IMG/VR virus record: IMGVR_UViG_3300042691_038651
Coordinates: 36,843-100,842 of that record
Reading direction: 5' to 3' (one strand)
Origin: a virus
Length of the DNA stretch: 64,000 nt
Both the position numbers and the translations under genes were made by a program. Within the stretch, counting starts at the first letter, position 1, and every line of letters begins with the position of its first letter. The notes beneath the pieces were generated by a model, which was not told where the DNA came from, ran no database searches, and saw only the letters and a program-made list of their open reading frames with translations. This document shows positions 26,115 through 33,289 of this stretch, piece after piece.

Positions 26115-27419
26115 ATGCCACTAATTACGAGAGAATACGGTCCTAACGCCAAAGGTAAAAAGCTCACCATTAAAGAGATGGATGACAACCTTCTCTACTT
26201 GGAATCGATTGCTACATCAGGAACTGCTGGAACCGGCGGAACTGCAGGTACATCAGGAACTTCAGGAAGCAGCGGAACATCTGGAGCTACAGGAGCTAGC
26301 GGCTCAAGTGGAACTTCAGGAAGCAGCGGAACATCTGGAGCTACAGGAGCTAGCGGCTCAAGTGGAACTTCAGGAAGCAGCGGAACCTCAGGTTCTTCAG
26401 GTACAAGTGGCATTTCTATCGGAGGAGCTCTCGGCTACTATGGAGTTTTCTATGGAGCATCAACGCAACCTATTGTTACGGCGTCTACGCCACAAAAAGT
26501 CTCCTTCACAAACACTGACCAGGCAACGGGCATCTCAATCAACGGTAGTAATCAGATTGTAATAGCAAATCCTGGCACATATCATATGTCAGTCACGGTC
26601 TTGGTAGCAAATGGTAACAATTCCTTAGAGGATGTTGAATTATGGCTAGCGTTTAATGGAAGCCCGTATCCTAATTCTAGGCATCACTTAACGGTCCCTT
26701 CACAGAAAACTCCAAGTCTTCCTTCTGAGACCGTTGTAAACTTTGAATTTATTGGAACATCTGTAAATCCCGGAGACTATGTAGAAATCTATTGGCAGGC
26801 TTCTAATACAAACATTTCACTTATTGCAGAACCCGCAGCGGGTGGTTTGCCTGCATCTAACGCGGTCAGCGTGGACATTGCACAAGTAATGAATACTCAA
26901 TCCGGTACCAACGGAACTTCCGGAAGCAGCGGAACCAGTGGCGGCCAATCTACTATCAAGGCAGGTGGTTGGTCATGGACTACAAACTATGCAAATCTTA
27001 CAAATGGCGTTGAAAACTACTTACCTTTTGATACAGAGATTTTCAATAATGATAGCGCTGTTTATGAGCTTATTAACTCTGGTTCTGGTGGTAGCACCGG
27101 TGCACGAATACACATTAAGCAATCTGGATATTATGAAATAACCTCTCAAATGCACTTTTACGATTTGTATAACAACAATGACGTAACAGTCAGCCTAAAT
27201 AGCGCGGCCACTTCAAGTGGAGCAATGTCCCAGGTAACTCTTATCAATGACTGCAAATTTGCCGAACTCACCGCTGACCAACAGCTCAATGGAACCGTGG
27301 TCTTTAACGTTGCTTCTCCAGGATACTACACGGTGTCAGTTAACCCTTCTGCAAATTCGCCGTATCCATCATTTACAGGAAGTGCTCCTCCAAGATTCTG
27401 GCTAAAGAAACTTTCTTAA
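26115..27419 (+). CDS. Collagen-like tail fibre or head decoration protein
   Basis: A 434-residue protein with an N-terminal 30-residue anchor, then about 70 residues of uninterrupted Gly-X-Y triplets (GTSGSSGTSGATGASG and similar), a jelly-roll-like domain (about 105-260), a short second GTSGSSGTSG linker near 270, and a second similar domain to the end. The globular domains resemble C1q/TNF-type trimeric heads (ISINGSNQIVIANPGTYHMSV; HIKQSGYYEITSQMHF). Such proteins usually form trimeric fibres for adhesion. It follows the DUF2452 gene by 11 bases and ends at cassette copy 2. Confidence 0.8.
   Translation: MPLITREYGPNAKGKKLTIKEMDDNLLYLESIATSGTAGTGGTAGTSGTSGSSGTSGATGASGSSGTSGSSGTSGATGASGSSGTSGSSGTSGSSGTSGISIGGALGYYGVFYGASTQPIVTASTPQKVSFTNTDQATGISINGSNQIVIANPGTYHMSVTVLVANGNNSLEDVELWLAFNGSPYPNSRHHLTVPSQKTPSLPSETVVNFEFIGTSVNPGDYVEIYWQASNTNISLIAEPAAGGLPASNAVSVDIAQVMNTQSGTNGTSGSSGTSGGQSTIKAGGWSWTTNYANLTNGVENYLPFDTEIFNNDSAVYELINSGSGGSTGARIHIKQSGYYEITSQMHFYDLYNNNDVTVSLNSAATSSGAMSQVTLINDCKFAELTADQQLNGTVVFNVASPGYYTVSVNPSANSPYPSFTGSAPPRFWLKKLS
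26256..26382 (+). repeat. 54-base tandem repeat coding for the collagen-like segment
   Basis: Two complete identical or near-identical 54-base units start at 26256 and 26310, with a partial third from 26364. Each codes for 18 residues, six Gly-X-Y triplets. Such tandem units can change in number by slippage or recombination. Confidence 0.85.
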
Positions 27420-27422
27420 AAA

Positions 27423-27490
27423 TTGTTAATAACTTTTAACCCAAAGATTTTTTTCTTTGGGTTTTTTGTATTATTTTTATACTAACAAAT
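27423..27490 (+). promoter_or_regulatory. Terminator-promoter cassette, copy 2
   Basis: TTGTTAATAACTTT at 27423-27436, the hairpin 27438-27463, then TATTATTTTTATACTAAC near 27469-27486, followed 13 bases later by the ATG at 27499. Confidence 0.7.
27438..27468 (+). terminator. Intrinsic terminator in cassette copy 2
   Basis: Stem AACCCAAAG/CTTTGGGTT with an ATTTTTTT loop and a T tract after it; it ends the fibre transcript. Confidence 0.8.
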
Positions 27491-27498
27491 TAAATTAA

Positions 27499-27783
27499 AT
27501 GGACACACCTAGATTTAACCGTCACGAACAAATGGATTCCGCAACACGCAGCAGAATCCTAGATCTTATCTCTGATTTGTCAATCATAGAGAACTGTAAC
27601 CCAAACAGCGTAATCAATATGTTGTATGGCGCATTCGATGGATATGACTACTCAGATCTAATCCTTGCTGACCGTCTTCTTACTCAACTCGAAAATGGCG
27701 GTAATGGACACATAACGAAAGAGATCACTGACATTGCTTACATCATTAAGGCCTACGAAAAAACAGTATATGAAACAATCTAA
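27499..27783 (+). CDS. Small hypothetical protein
   Basis: A 94-residue, mostly helical acidic protein. Starts just after cassette copy 2, so it probably leads a new transcript. The middle (NMLYGAFDGYDYSDLILADRLL) gives no family match. It overlaps the next gene by 14 bases. Confidence 0.6.
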   Translation: MDTPRFNRHEQMDSATRSRILDLISDLSIIENCNPNSVINMLYGAFDGYDYSDLILADRLLTQLENGGNGHITKEITDIAYIIKAYEKTVYETI

Positions 27784-28339
27784 ATTTGCACTTCCACCCA
27801 CGCCGTTCAAGGAACGAGCTGCTAACTTTGCTCAATCCATGCTCTTTTGGAAGAGCCGCAAAAAGGGAATGATACAGACCCGGAGCATTACATGGGATGA
27901 CATTCGCTTCATCTTCTTTCCAAAGAATGAAAATGAAAAGTATGAGTACTTGGGTTACATCTATGTAACTCAGTATCCAGGCAATGCAAACGGAAAGGAG
28001 AGTATTTACTACAAGCCTATCATGGACATCGTACGCGCAATGGACCGCAAGGCTCGTCCTTGGTGGTGCCCGCGCTTCTTTTTGCGATTCCTGGAAGTCT
28101 TTGGTAATGACCGATCAATCGTTCGGGTGCGTAATTTTGCACTTCACAATTTGCACAGGAAACTCTTAAAAGGCTACCGATTTGTTGACTGGAAAACCAA
28201 ATGGAGCTGGTACGACTTGAGAATCTCTGTTCATGCCTGCAACGAAATCTGGGAACTTGTGGAATGGACTGAGGATGTTTTTTACCAGCAAGGTCTTGAA
28301 CAAGAGAAAAAAGATCATCCTGAACTATTTGAAGACTAA
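27770..28339 (+). CDS. Hypothetical basic protein
   Basis: A 189-residue protein rich in Trp, Arg and aromatic residues (RPWWCPRFFLRFLEVFG; WKTKWSWYDLRISVH). The ATG at 27770 is used instead of a TTG at 27734. A segment ITWDDIRFIFFPK near 40 is followed by a beta stretch (YEYLGYIYVTQYPG). It is not recognised; the aromatic-basic composition would suit nucleic-acid binding, which is speculation. It overlaps the next gene by one base (TAATG). Confidence 0.6.
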   Translation: MKQSKFALPPTPFKERAANFAQSMLFWKSRKKGMIQTRSITWDDIRFIFFPKNENEKYEYLGYIYVTQYPGNANGKESIYYKPIMDIVRAMDRKARPWWCPRFFLRFLEVFGNDRSIVRVRNFALHNLHRKLLKGYRFVDWKTKWSWYDLRISVHACNEIWELVEWTEDVFYQQGLEQEKKDHPELFED

Positions 28340-28803
28340 TGGAAAACTACTCTTGGAAAAAGGGGATTGACTACGAGGCCAATCCCTTTTTGTATGAAAT
28401 AGGAAAAGGCCAACAAGGTGTTCTTATCTGCGAACCTTACAAATCCAGGCTGCATCCAATCTGGAGGTTCAAAACTCCAGCTGAGGCTGATACATCTCGT
28501 CGAGCTATCTACAGCGAGTTTCTGCATTACCTCAGCAAAGGAGATTTTGTAGGTGCTGATATGTGTAAGAAGTATTTGCACATGGGTTTCACAAGGGCTC
28601 GCCGATATGCCAATCATAGGAGTGGAAAGAAGTATGCAGCTGATGGCAGCATACTGCCGCAAGAAACTGACTGGGCAACTAACCAAAAGGCTGAATCTGC
28701 CAAGCTCTTCTATGAATACTGGTTAGCAGCACGGACACATGATACATATCTGGAACTAAAGAAAGAATTTACGCACAAAAAACAAATGAATGGAAAAGAC
28801 TAA
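28339..28803 (+). CDS. DUF4385 family protein
   Basis: A 154-residue protein with the strong DUF4385 pattern: NPFLYEIGKGQQGVLICEPY, WRFKTPAEAD, GDFVGADMCKKYLHMGFTRA and RRYANHRSGKKY. The family occurs in bacteria and phages and has no known function; conserved Arg, Tyr and Gly residues suggest an enzyme or nucleic-acid binder. It is translationally coupled to its neighbours, sharing one base with the gene before and 14 with the gene after. Confidence 0.8.
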   Translation: MENYSWKKGIDYEANPFLYEIGKGQQGVLICEPYKSRLHPIWRFKTPAEADTSRRAIYSEFLHYLSKGDFVGADMCKKYLHMGFTRARRYANHRSGKKYAADGSILPQETDWATNQKAESAKLFYEYWLAARTHDTYLELKKEFTHKKQMNGKD

Positions 28804-29017
28804 GAAAGAAGAAGCCATGTACTGTCATTACAGCGACTTACCATCACCAATGGCATACGTAAAACAATGCGCTGACTATGATAGCATGGGAAATCACGGA
28901 AGGTTCCCAAGAAAAAAAGAGGAAAAGAAGAACATGAAGAGGCTGATACAAAAAATCCTATTCTGGTTTGAAATGAAAAAACCAGCAAAAAAGAAGAAAA
29001 CAATTTGGGATCTCTAG
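28790..29017 (+). CDS. Small basic hypothetical protein
   Basis: A 75-residue lysine-rich protein (KKEEKKNMKRLIQKILFWF). It starts inside the end of the DUF4385 gene. The middle ILFWF stretch is too short and charged for a convincing membrane helix. No family recognised; an internal ATG could also serve as the start. Confidence 0.45.
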   Translation: MEKTKKEEAMYCHYSDLPSPMAYVKQCADYDSMGNHGRFPRKKEEKKNMKRLIQKILFWFEMKKPAKKKKTIWDL

Positions 29018-29036
29018 AAAACTAAGTATACTCCCT

Positions 29037-29047
29037 GAATATAAATA
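29037..29047 (+). promoter_or_regulatory. Putative GAATATAAATA promoter
   Basis: GAATATAAATA in the 49-base gap before the clamp-loader gene, 30 bases upstream of its ATG. Confidence 0.65.
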
Positions 29048-29066
29048 CCATACAAATCAATACACG

Positions 29067-30017
29067 ATGATTCAAGAACTCTTCACTGAAAAGTACCGTC
29101 CACAAAGCTTGGACCAGACCATCCTGCCATCACGTATACGAAAAGCGATTGGCGATGGAAAGCTTCACCAAAACTATTTGTTCTATGGACCTCCAGGTTT
29201 AGGCAAAACTACCCTGGCAAAAGTCTTGGCCAAGAACTATCCCACGCTATACATCAACGTATCTGACGAAAGCTCTGTAGATGTAATTCGCGAAAAGATC
29301 ACTAACTGGTGTTCAACTATCAGTTTGCTTGATGGCGCTGAACAATTCAAGGTAGTATTGCTCGACGAGATGGACGGCGCTTCTGACCAATTCTACAAAG
29401 CTCTCCGTGCAACCATTGAAAAGTTTGCATCCACTGCTCGTTTTATTGGAACCTGCAACTATATCAACAAGGTACCGGATCCAGTACAATCGCGGTTTAC
29501 CTGCATCAACTTCGACACCATTTCCAAAGAGGAAGAAAAAGAGGTAATGCTGGAATTTGCAAAACGCGCATACGCAATCTTTCAAAAATCCGGTATTAGC
29601 ATTTCCAAGGAAGCACTCGGCGAATTTGTAAAACGCAACTTTCCGGATATGCGTTCCATCGTCAATAAGATTCAAACTTTTGTGGTTCAAGGCGTAACCA
29701 CCATCGAGGCAGAAGACGTTAAGAAATTGAACTACTCTTTCCGTGATGTATTTGAATTGGTTACCAAGTCTGCTGATGCATACGAGAACTATAAGTTCTT
29801 AATGACCAACTATAGCAGCAAGGTAGATGAAGTATTACAGGCTCTTGGATCTGAGTTGCCTGAGTACATACGGGACAACCATCCAACAAAGGTTACAAAA
29901 ATCCCACAGATCCTCATAACCGTGGCAAATCACCAAGCACAGCGCGTTCACGTCATTGACCCATGCGTAACTATGCTGTCTGCGGTATTCAGTTGCCAAA
30001 TGATACTGAACTCCTAA
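29067..30017 (+). CDS. 44: Clamp loader large subunit (T4 gp44 type)
   Basis: AAA+ ATPase that opens the sliding clamp and loads it at primer ends. Walker A is GPPGLGKT at 41-48, Walker B is VVLLDEMD with Asp100-Glu101, the sensor 1 region is FIGTCNY near 126, and the SRF arginine-finger motif is at 142-144. The 316 residues match T4 gp44 (319). The gp62 partner is not adjacent as in T4; a gp62-like gene lies at 32039. Confidence 0.94.
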   Translation: MIQELFTEKYRPQSLDQTILPSRIRKAIGDGKLHQNYLFYGPPGLGKTTLAKVLAKNYPTLYINVSDESSVDVIREKITNWCSTISLLDGAEQFKVVLLDEMDGASDQFYKALRATIEKFASTARFIGTCNYINKVPDPVQSRFTCINFDTISKEEEKEVMLEFAKRAYAIFQKSGISISKEALGEFVKRNFPDMRSIVNKIQTFVVQGVTTIEAEDVKKLNYSFRDVFELVTKSADAYENYKFLMTNYSSKVDEVLQALGSELPEYIRDNHPTKVTKIPQILITVANHQAQRVHVIDPCVTMLSAVFSCQMILNS

Positions 30018-30385
30018 TGAGTTCGGAGGATATCCTATATGCAGCCTGGCACCGAGGGATTCGGAACAGGGTGCTAGACAAGCTATCCGACTACAACCAC
30101 TTAAACGAAGAATCACACATTAAAATGGAAAAAGCATTCAAAGAAGTAATGGAAAAAGCTGTAACCGCTGGAGAAATTGAAACCCAGAAATGGGATTCCT
30201 CTATGCTAAACAGCACTACATACAATTTCACAGAAGAGATACTTACTGTGGAATTCAAAAATGGAACCGAGTACTCTTATCAAAACATTAACAAGGAGGA
30301 GTACCAAAAATTCTTGGACTCTGAGTCGAAAGGCAAACACTTTATCGCAGAGATCCGAGACAAAAAAGAATATAAGAGATTATGA
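30017..30385 (+). CDS. KTSC-domain protein
   Basis: A 122-residue protein whose ATG overlaps the gp44 stop (TAATG). An upstream in-frame ATG at 29963 lies within gp44 and is less likely. Residues about 61-115 form a KTSC domain: LNSTTYNFTEEILTVEFKNG, then YSYQNINKEEYQKFLDSES and GKHFIAEI. KTSC domains occur in small proteins and next to lysyl-tRNA synthetase regions and are of unknown function. Residues 1-60 are helical. Confidence 0.75.
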   Translation: MSSEDILYAAWHRGIRNRVLDKLSDYNHLNEESHIKMEKAFKEVMEKAVTAGEIETQKWDSSMLNSTTYNFTEEILTVEFKNGTEYSYQNINKEEYQKFLDSESKGKHFIAEIRDKKEYKRL

Positions 30386-30639
30386 CAATCAGGAGGACTG
30401 AGGATCTTAAGGCGTACATTCAACAGAAGTACCCTCAATTGCATCCCAAGAAATTTGACATTGTAAAAATTGGAGTTCGCATCTATATGTATTATGTAGC
30501 GAATGATGGAACACTTCAAAGAAGCGTAGTTTTCAGAGGCTGTCTGCCAACTACCGAAGGAGTACCAAAACTGCGAGAAGTCTTGGAAAAAGGCATCGAC
30601 GAGTCAGTAAAAAAATGGCAGCCAAATGTTAATAACTAG
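30382..30639 (+). CDS. Small hypothetical protein
   Basis: An 85-residue basic protein overlapping the KTSC gene by 4 bases (ATGA). The layout helix, beta (FDIVKIGVRIYMYYVANDG), beta, helix suggests a small compact domain. No family recognised. Its final codons run into cassette copy 3. Confidence 0.6.
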   Translation: MTIRRTEDLKAYIQQKYPQLHPKKFDIVKIGVRIYMYYVANDGTLQRSVVFRGCLPTTEGVPKLREVLEKGIDESVKKWQPNVNN

Positions 30640-30690
30640 TTGACCCAGAATTTCATTAAGTGAATTCTATTGGTTAATTTTACAAAATAT
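30628..30690 (+). promoter_or_regulatory. Terminator-promoter cassette, copy 3 (divergent)
   Basis: TGTTAATAAC at 30628-30637 overlaps the end of the upstream gene. An imperfect hairpin (AGAATTTCA with TGAATTCT, 30647-30668) has a sequence unrelated to that of the other copies. TTGGTTAATTTTACAAAATATAAG follows, 10 bases before the RNase H start. Confidence 0.6.
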
Positions 30691-30700
30691 AAGGAATACT

Positions 30701-31810
30701 ATGGTACTAATTTTTGATGGCAACTACCTATTCTACAAGTCACTGTTCGTCTTCTCTTCATACGGAAGCAAGGACAAACTTTTGGAAGATGAAAAAGATC
30801 AAGCGATGTTTATTCGCAAAATTGCAACTGACATGTCGTATGCAATTCGACAATTCGGAAATCCCGACCATGTCATTTTTACAATCGACTCTCGCTCTTG
30901 GCGAAAGGATATTGAAATCCAGGATGGCTCCTACAAAGGCCACCGTGAAAAGGACGAAAGCAAAGTAAACTGGGACAACTTCTACAACTGTATGAATGAG
31001 TTCTCAAAAATCTTGCTGACTCGTGGATTTGTGGTATCTCGTCAGGAAAAAGCGGAAGGCGACGATCTCATGGCTCTCTGGGCCAAAGCACTGAATGAAA
31101 ATGGCATGGATACTGTAATCATTACCGGTGACAAGGATCTTACACAGGCTGTGGATATGACTGACAGTGGTAACTTCACAGTGGTCTACAACCCAAACAC
31201 CAAAACTCGTAAGATTGTTGCACCTAAAGGTTTCAACAAATGGATGACTGCTGAAGAGGCTGACATCTTCAACGTGGAAAGCTATATGAACCGTGGCAAG
31301 GACCTTATTCAAGATGCTCTTAACTCAATCGGCATTGAGGAAATTGATCCGTTCTATGTGGTATTTGAAAAGGTAATCATGGGAGATGCCGGGGATGCTG
31401 TACCGCCAATCTTTACATGGACCAAGGATGGTAAAACCTTCCGCATCACGCCTGCAAAATGCTTGCGCATCTGGGAGATACTCAACTCAGTAAAACCGGT
31501 TACCGACATCATGGAATTACCTGGCCGTGCTGCTGAAATCTCTGCTGCTATTTCGGCTGTGGTAAAACACAACCCGCCTACTGATTTGATCCGCCATAAC
31601 CTGGAACGCAATACACAATTGGTATTCCTTGATGAACGTATCATACCTGTTAGCATTCAGGAAGCTTTCAAACCAAACCTGGAAGCACTTCTTAAACGTA
31701 AGACTTTATCTGCTCGCACCTATGATATGCACAGCATACTCGACGGTTCGCGTTTCATCAGCGAAGGAAAAACCTTCGAGGCCGACATCTTCAGCGCATT
31801 CAAAAAATAA
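30701..31810 (+). CDS. rnh: RNase H / 5' to 3' flap exonuclease (T4 rnh type)
   Basis: Removes RNA primers from Okazaki fragments. FEN-family motifs are visible: Asp6 in LIFDGNYLFYKSL, Asp in FTIDSRSWRKDI, EGDDLMALWA, ITGDKDLTQAV, and the helix-3-turn-helix region VIMGDAGDAVPP. The length of 369 exceeds T4 RNase H (305), mainly in the C-terminal part. It is driven by cassette copy 3. Confidence 0.9.
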   Translation: MVLIFDGNYLFYKSLFVFSSYGSKDKLLEDEKDQAMFIRKIATDMSYAIRQFGNPDHVIFTIDSRSWRKDIEIQDGSYKGHREKDESKVNWDNFYNCMNEFSKILLTRGFVVSRQEKAEGDDLMALWAKALNENGMDTVIITGDKDLTQAVDMTDSGNFTVVYNPNTKTRKIVAPKGFNKWMTAEEADIFNVESYMNRGKDLIQDALNSIGIEEIDPFYVVFEKVIMGDAGDAVPPIFTWTKDGKTFRITPAKCLRIWEILNSVKPVTDIMELPGRAAEISAAISAVVKHNPPTDLIRHNLERNTQLVFLDERIIPVSIQEAFKPNLEALLKRKTLSARTYDMHSILDGSRFISEGKTFEADIFSAFKK

Positions 31811-31820
31811 ACTCAACAAC

Positions 31821-32030
31821 ATGAACAAATTCAAAAAATTCGCTATTTACGCATGGGTCTTTTTACAGGTCCTTGTTATTGCCTACCTCTGGATTGTAAT
31901 GATCCTTTCAGCATTCTCACCTACGAAATCTCTTGGTGATTTCATCCACTGGGAATGGTGGGTTATGCTTTTCACTCTTGATTTGTGGACTGCCAAATTC
32001 TTCAAAGAACTTCCTAAAACTTCTGAATAA
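31821..32030 (+). CDS. Small two-helix membrane protein
   Basis: A 69-residue protein starting at the ATG at 31821 after an A-rich leader. Residues about 6-31 (AIYAWVFLQVLVIAYLWIVM) and about 41-60 (FIHWEWWVMLFTLDLW) look like membrane helices, with a lysine-rich N-terminus. Small size and two helices fit a holin or superinfection-type protein, but there is no endolysin gene beside it, so no function is assigned. Confidence 0.6.
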   Translation: MNKFKKFAIYAWVFLQVLVIAYLWIVMILSAFSPTKSLGDFIHWEWWVMLFTLDLWTAKFFKELPKTSE

Positions 32031-32038
32031 AAGACTAT

Positions 32039-32452
32039 ATGGAACTATTCGACCTGCTCAATTCAATGTTCTCCAAGCGAGATGCTTTTGAGAAAACCTC
32101 TCTTCACGAGAGAGGCAGACACCACTTTATGATCAACCGATTTATGAGCATCAAATATCCGGTGCAGGCGCAGTTCCTCAATCACACAAAGATTCATCCT
32201 GGGAATGCTGTTACATATTGGGCTGAAACTATTGGCAAAATGTTTAACCGCACTCCAGGTTGGATGTTTGTAAAGACTCGAAAGGAAAAAGAAAAGAAGG
32301 CTGCAGCACAGCCAGTAAATGAAGCAACCATTCGATATTATTGTCAAAAAAATCATTGCTCACGCAGGGATGTTGACGATGCAATGAGACTTTTAGGCGA
32401 ACCTTTTATCCAGGAACTACAATTGCTTCAAAAATTGATTGAAAAAAATTAA
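32039..32452 (+). CDS. 62: Clamp loader small subunit (gp62-like)
   Basis: A 137-residue protein. Its pattern MELFDLLNSMFSKRDAF, FMINRFMSIKYPVQAQFLN, a basic middle (MFVKTRKEKEKK) and the C-terminal YYCQKNHCSRRDVDDAMRLL matches the layout of the shorter gp62 proteins of T4-like cyanophages rather than the 187-residue T4 form. gp62 stabilises the gp44 ring. In T4 it is adjacent to gene 44; here it is 2 kb downstream. The match is from memory of the pattern only. Confidence 0.5.
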   Translation: MELFDLLNSMFSKRDAFEKTSLHERGRHHFMINRFMSIKYPVQAQFLNHTKIHPGNAVTYWAETIGKMFNRTPGWMFVKTRKEKEKKAAAQPVNEATIRYYCQKNHCSRRDVDDAMRLLGEPFIQELQLLQKLIEKN

Positions 32453-32458
32453 AGCTCT

Positions 32459-33226
32459 ATGAAGATAGCTTTTGCTTTTTCAGGCCATCTGCGAGGAATG
32501 AATAATCTAGAAAAGGTTCATTCCTTAAGTAGACGAATAAAGGAACTTGGTGGAGATGTGTACGCAAGTTTTTGGGATGACACTCCAAATTTTGAAAAAG
32601 ACCTAAAGTTCTTCAAATCTACTTTTTCACCTCTTATGGTAGAGGTTGAAAACCACAAATCCTGGAAATCTTCTACTGCTAGAATCATATCTTCTGAATT
32701 GACAAATCCAGCAGGGCTTGATGGCCTTGAACCTAGATTAGCAAAAATACACATGGAAGCTCAAGTGTATTCACAGTGGTACAAGATTTGGAAAGCAAAT
32801 ATGCTAACAAAGGAATATGAAATTGATTACGATGTTGTAGTAAAGATTCGGTCAGACCATCCATTTGATACTAATCTGACTATTGAAAAAAATGACTACA
32901 TCAATCTGATACATGGAGCAATTTACATAGAAGGCTGGCCTGGTTGCATCGGACCAAGAGACCAATATGTATATGGGAATCCAGATATCATGGACTACTA
33001 CTCTTCCATTTTTCTTTATGCATCACGATATCTAAAAGAAGGCGTATACATCTTTCCCCCAGAAAATGTGTTACGTCACCATTTAGCAATCAGAGACATA
33101 CCTGTAAAAGCATGGCCAGATTCAAAGAACGATCAAATCCAGCCAGATGAAGCATACGTTATGAAAATTTCTGAGATGACTGATGTTGAGTATGATCCAC
33201 TCAAAAGATTTTATACAAATCCTTGA
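32459..33226 (+). CDS. Glycosyltransferase-like protein
   Basis: A 255-residue protein. The start IAFAFSGHLRGM and the segment YDVVVKIRSDHPFD resemble a family of putative glycosyltransferases in LPS loci and giant viruses, with K-R-S-D in the place of the usual sugar-nucleotide aspartates. A predicted Rossmann-like alternation of strands and helices runs through the chain. Likely roles are modification of virion proteins or host surface sugars. It precedes a late promoter and has no visible promoter of its own. Confidence 0.55.
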   Translation: MKIAFAFSGHLRGMNNLEKVHSLSRRIKELGGDVYASFWDDTPNFEKDLKFFKSTFSPLMVEVENHKSWKSSTARIISSELTNPAGLDGLEPRLAKIHMEAQVYSQWYKIWKANMLTKEYEIDYDVVVKIRSDHPFDTNLTIEKNDYINLIHGAIYIEGWPGCIGPRDQYVYGNPDIMDYYSSIFLYASRYLKEGVYIFPPENVLRHHLAIRDIPVKAWPDSKNDQIQPDEAYVMKISEMTDVEYDPLKRFYTNP

Positions 33227-33246
33227 TCTAACGCTCTTGTTGCGAT

Positions 33247-33255
33247 GATATATAG
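33247..33255 (+). promoter_or_regulatory. Putative late promoter GATATATAG
   Basis: GATATATAG in the 63-base gap, 34 bases before the start of the structural gene at 33290. Confidence 0.75.
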
Positions 33256-33289
33256 AATAGGCAAATTACGCCGAAAATAATATCAGTGA

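Noticed and set aside
26256-26382. Tandem repeats as a CRISPR array
   Set aside because: Units are directly adjacent with no spacers and encode Gly-X-Y triplets in frame.
26195-26413. Minus-strand ORF rich in Pro, Val and Glu
   Set aside because: It is the antisense shadow of the GTSG collagen-like repeat.
30017-30385. gp62 as the gene directly after gp44
   Set aside because: The C-terminal half is clearly a KTSC domain, and a better gp62-like candidate lies at 32039.
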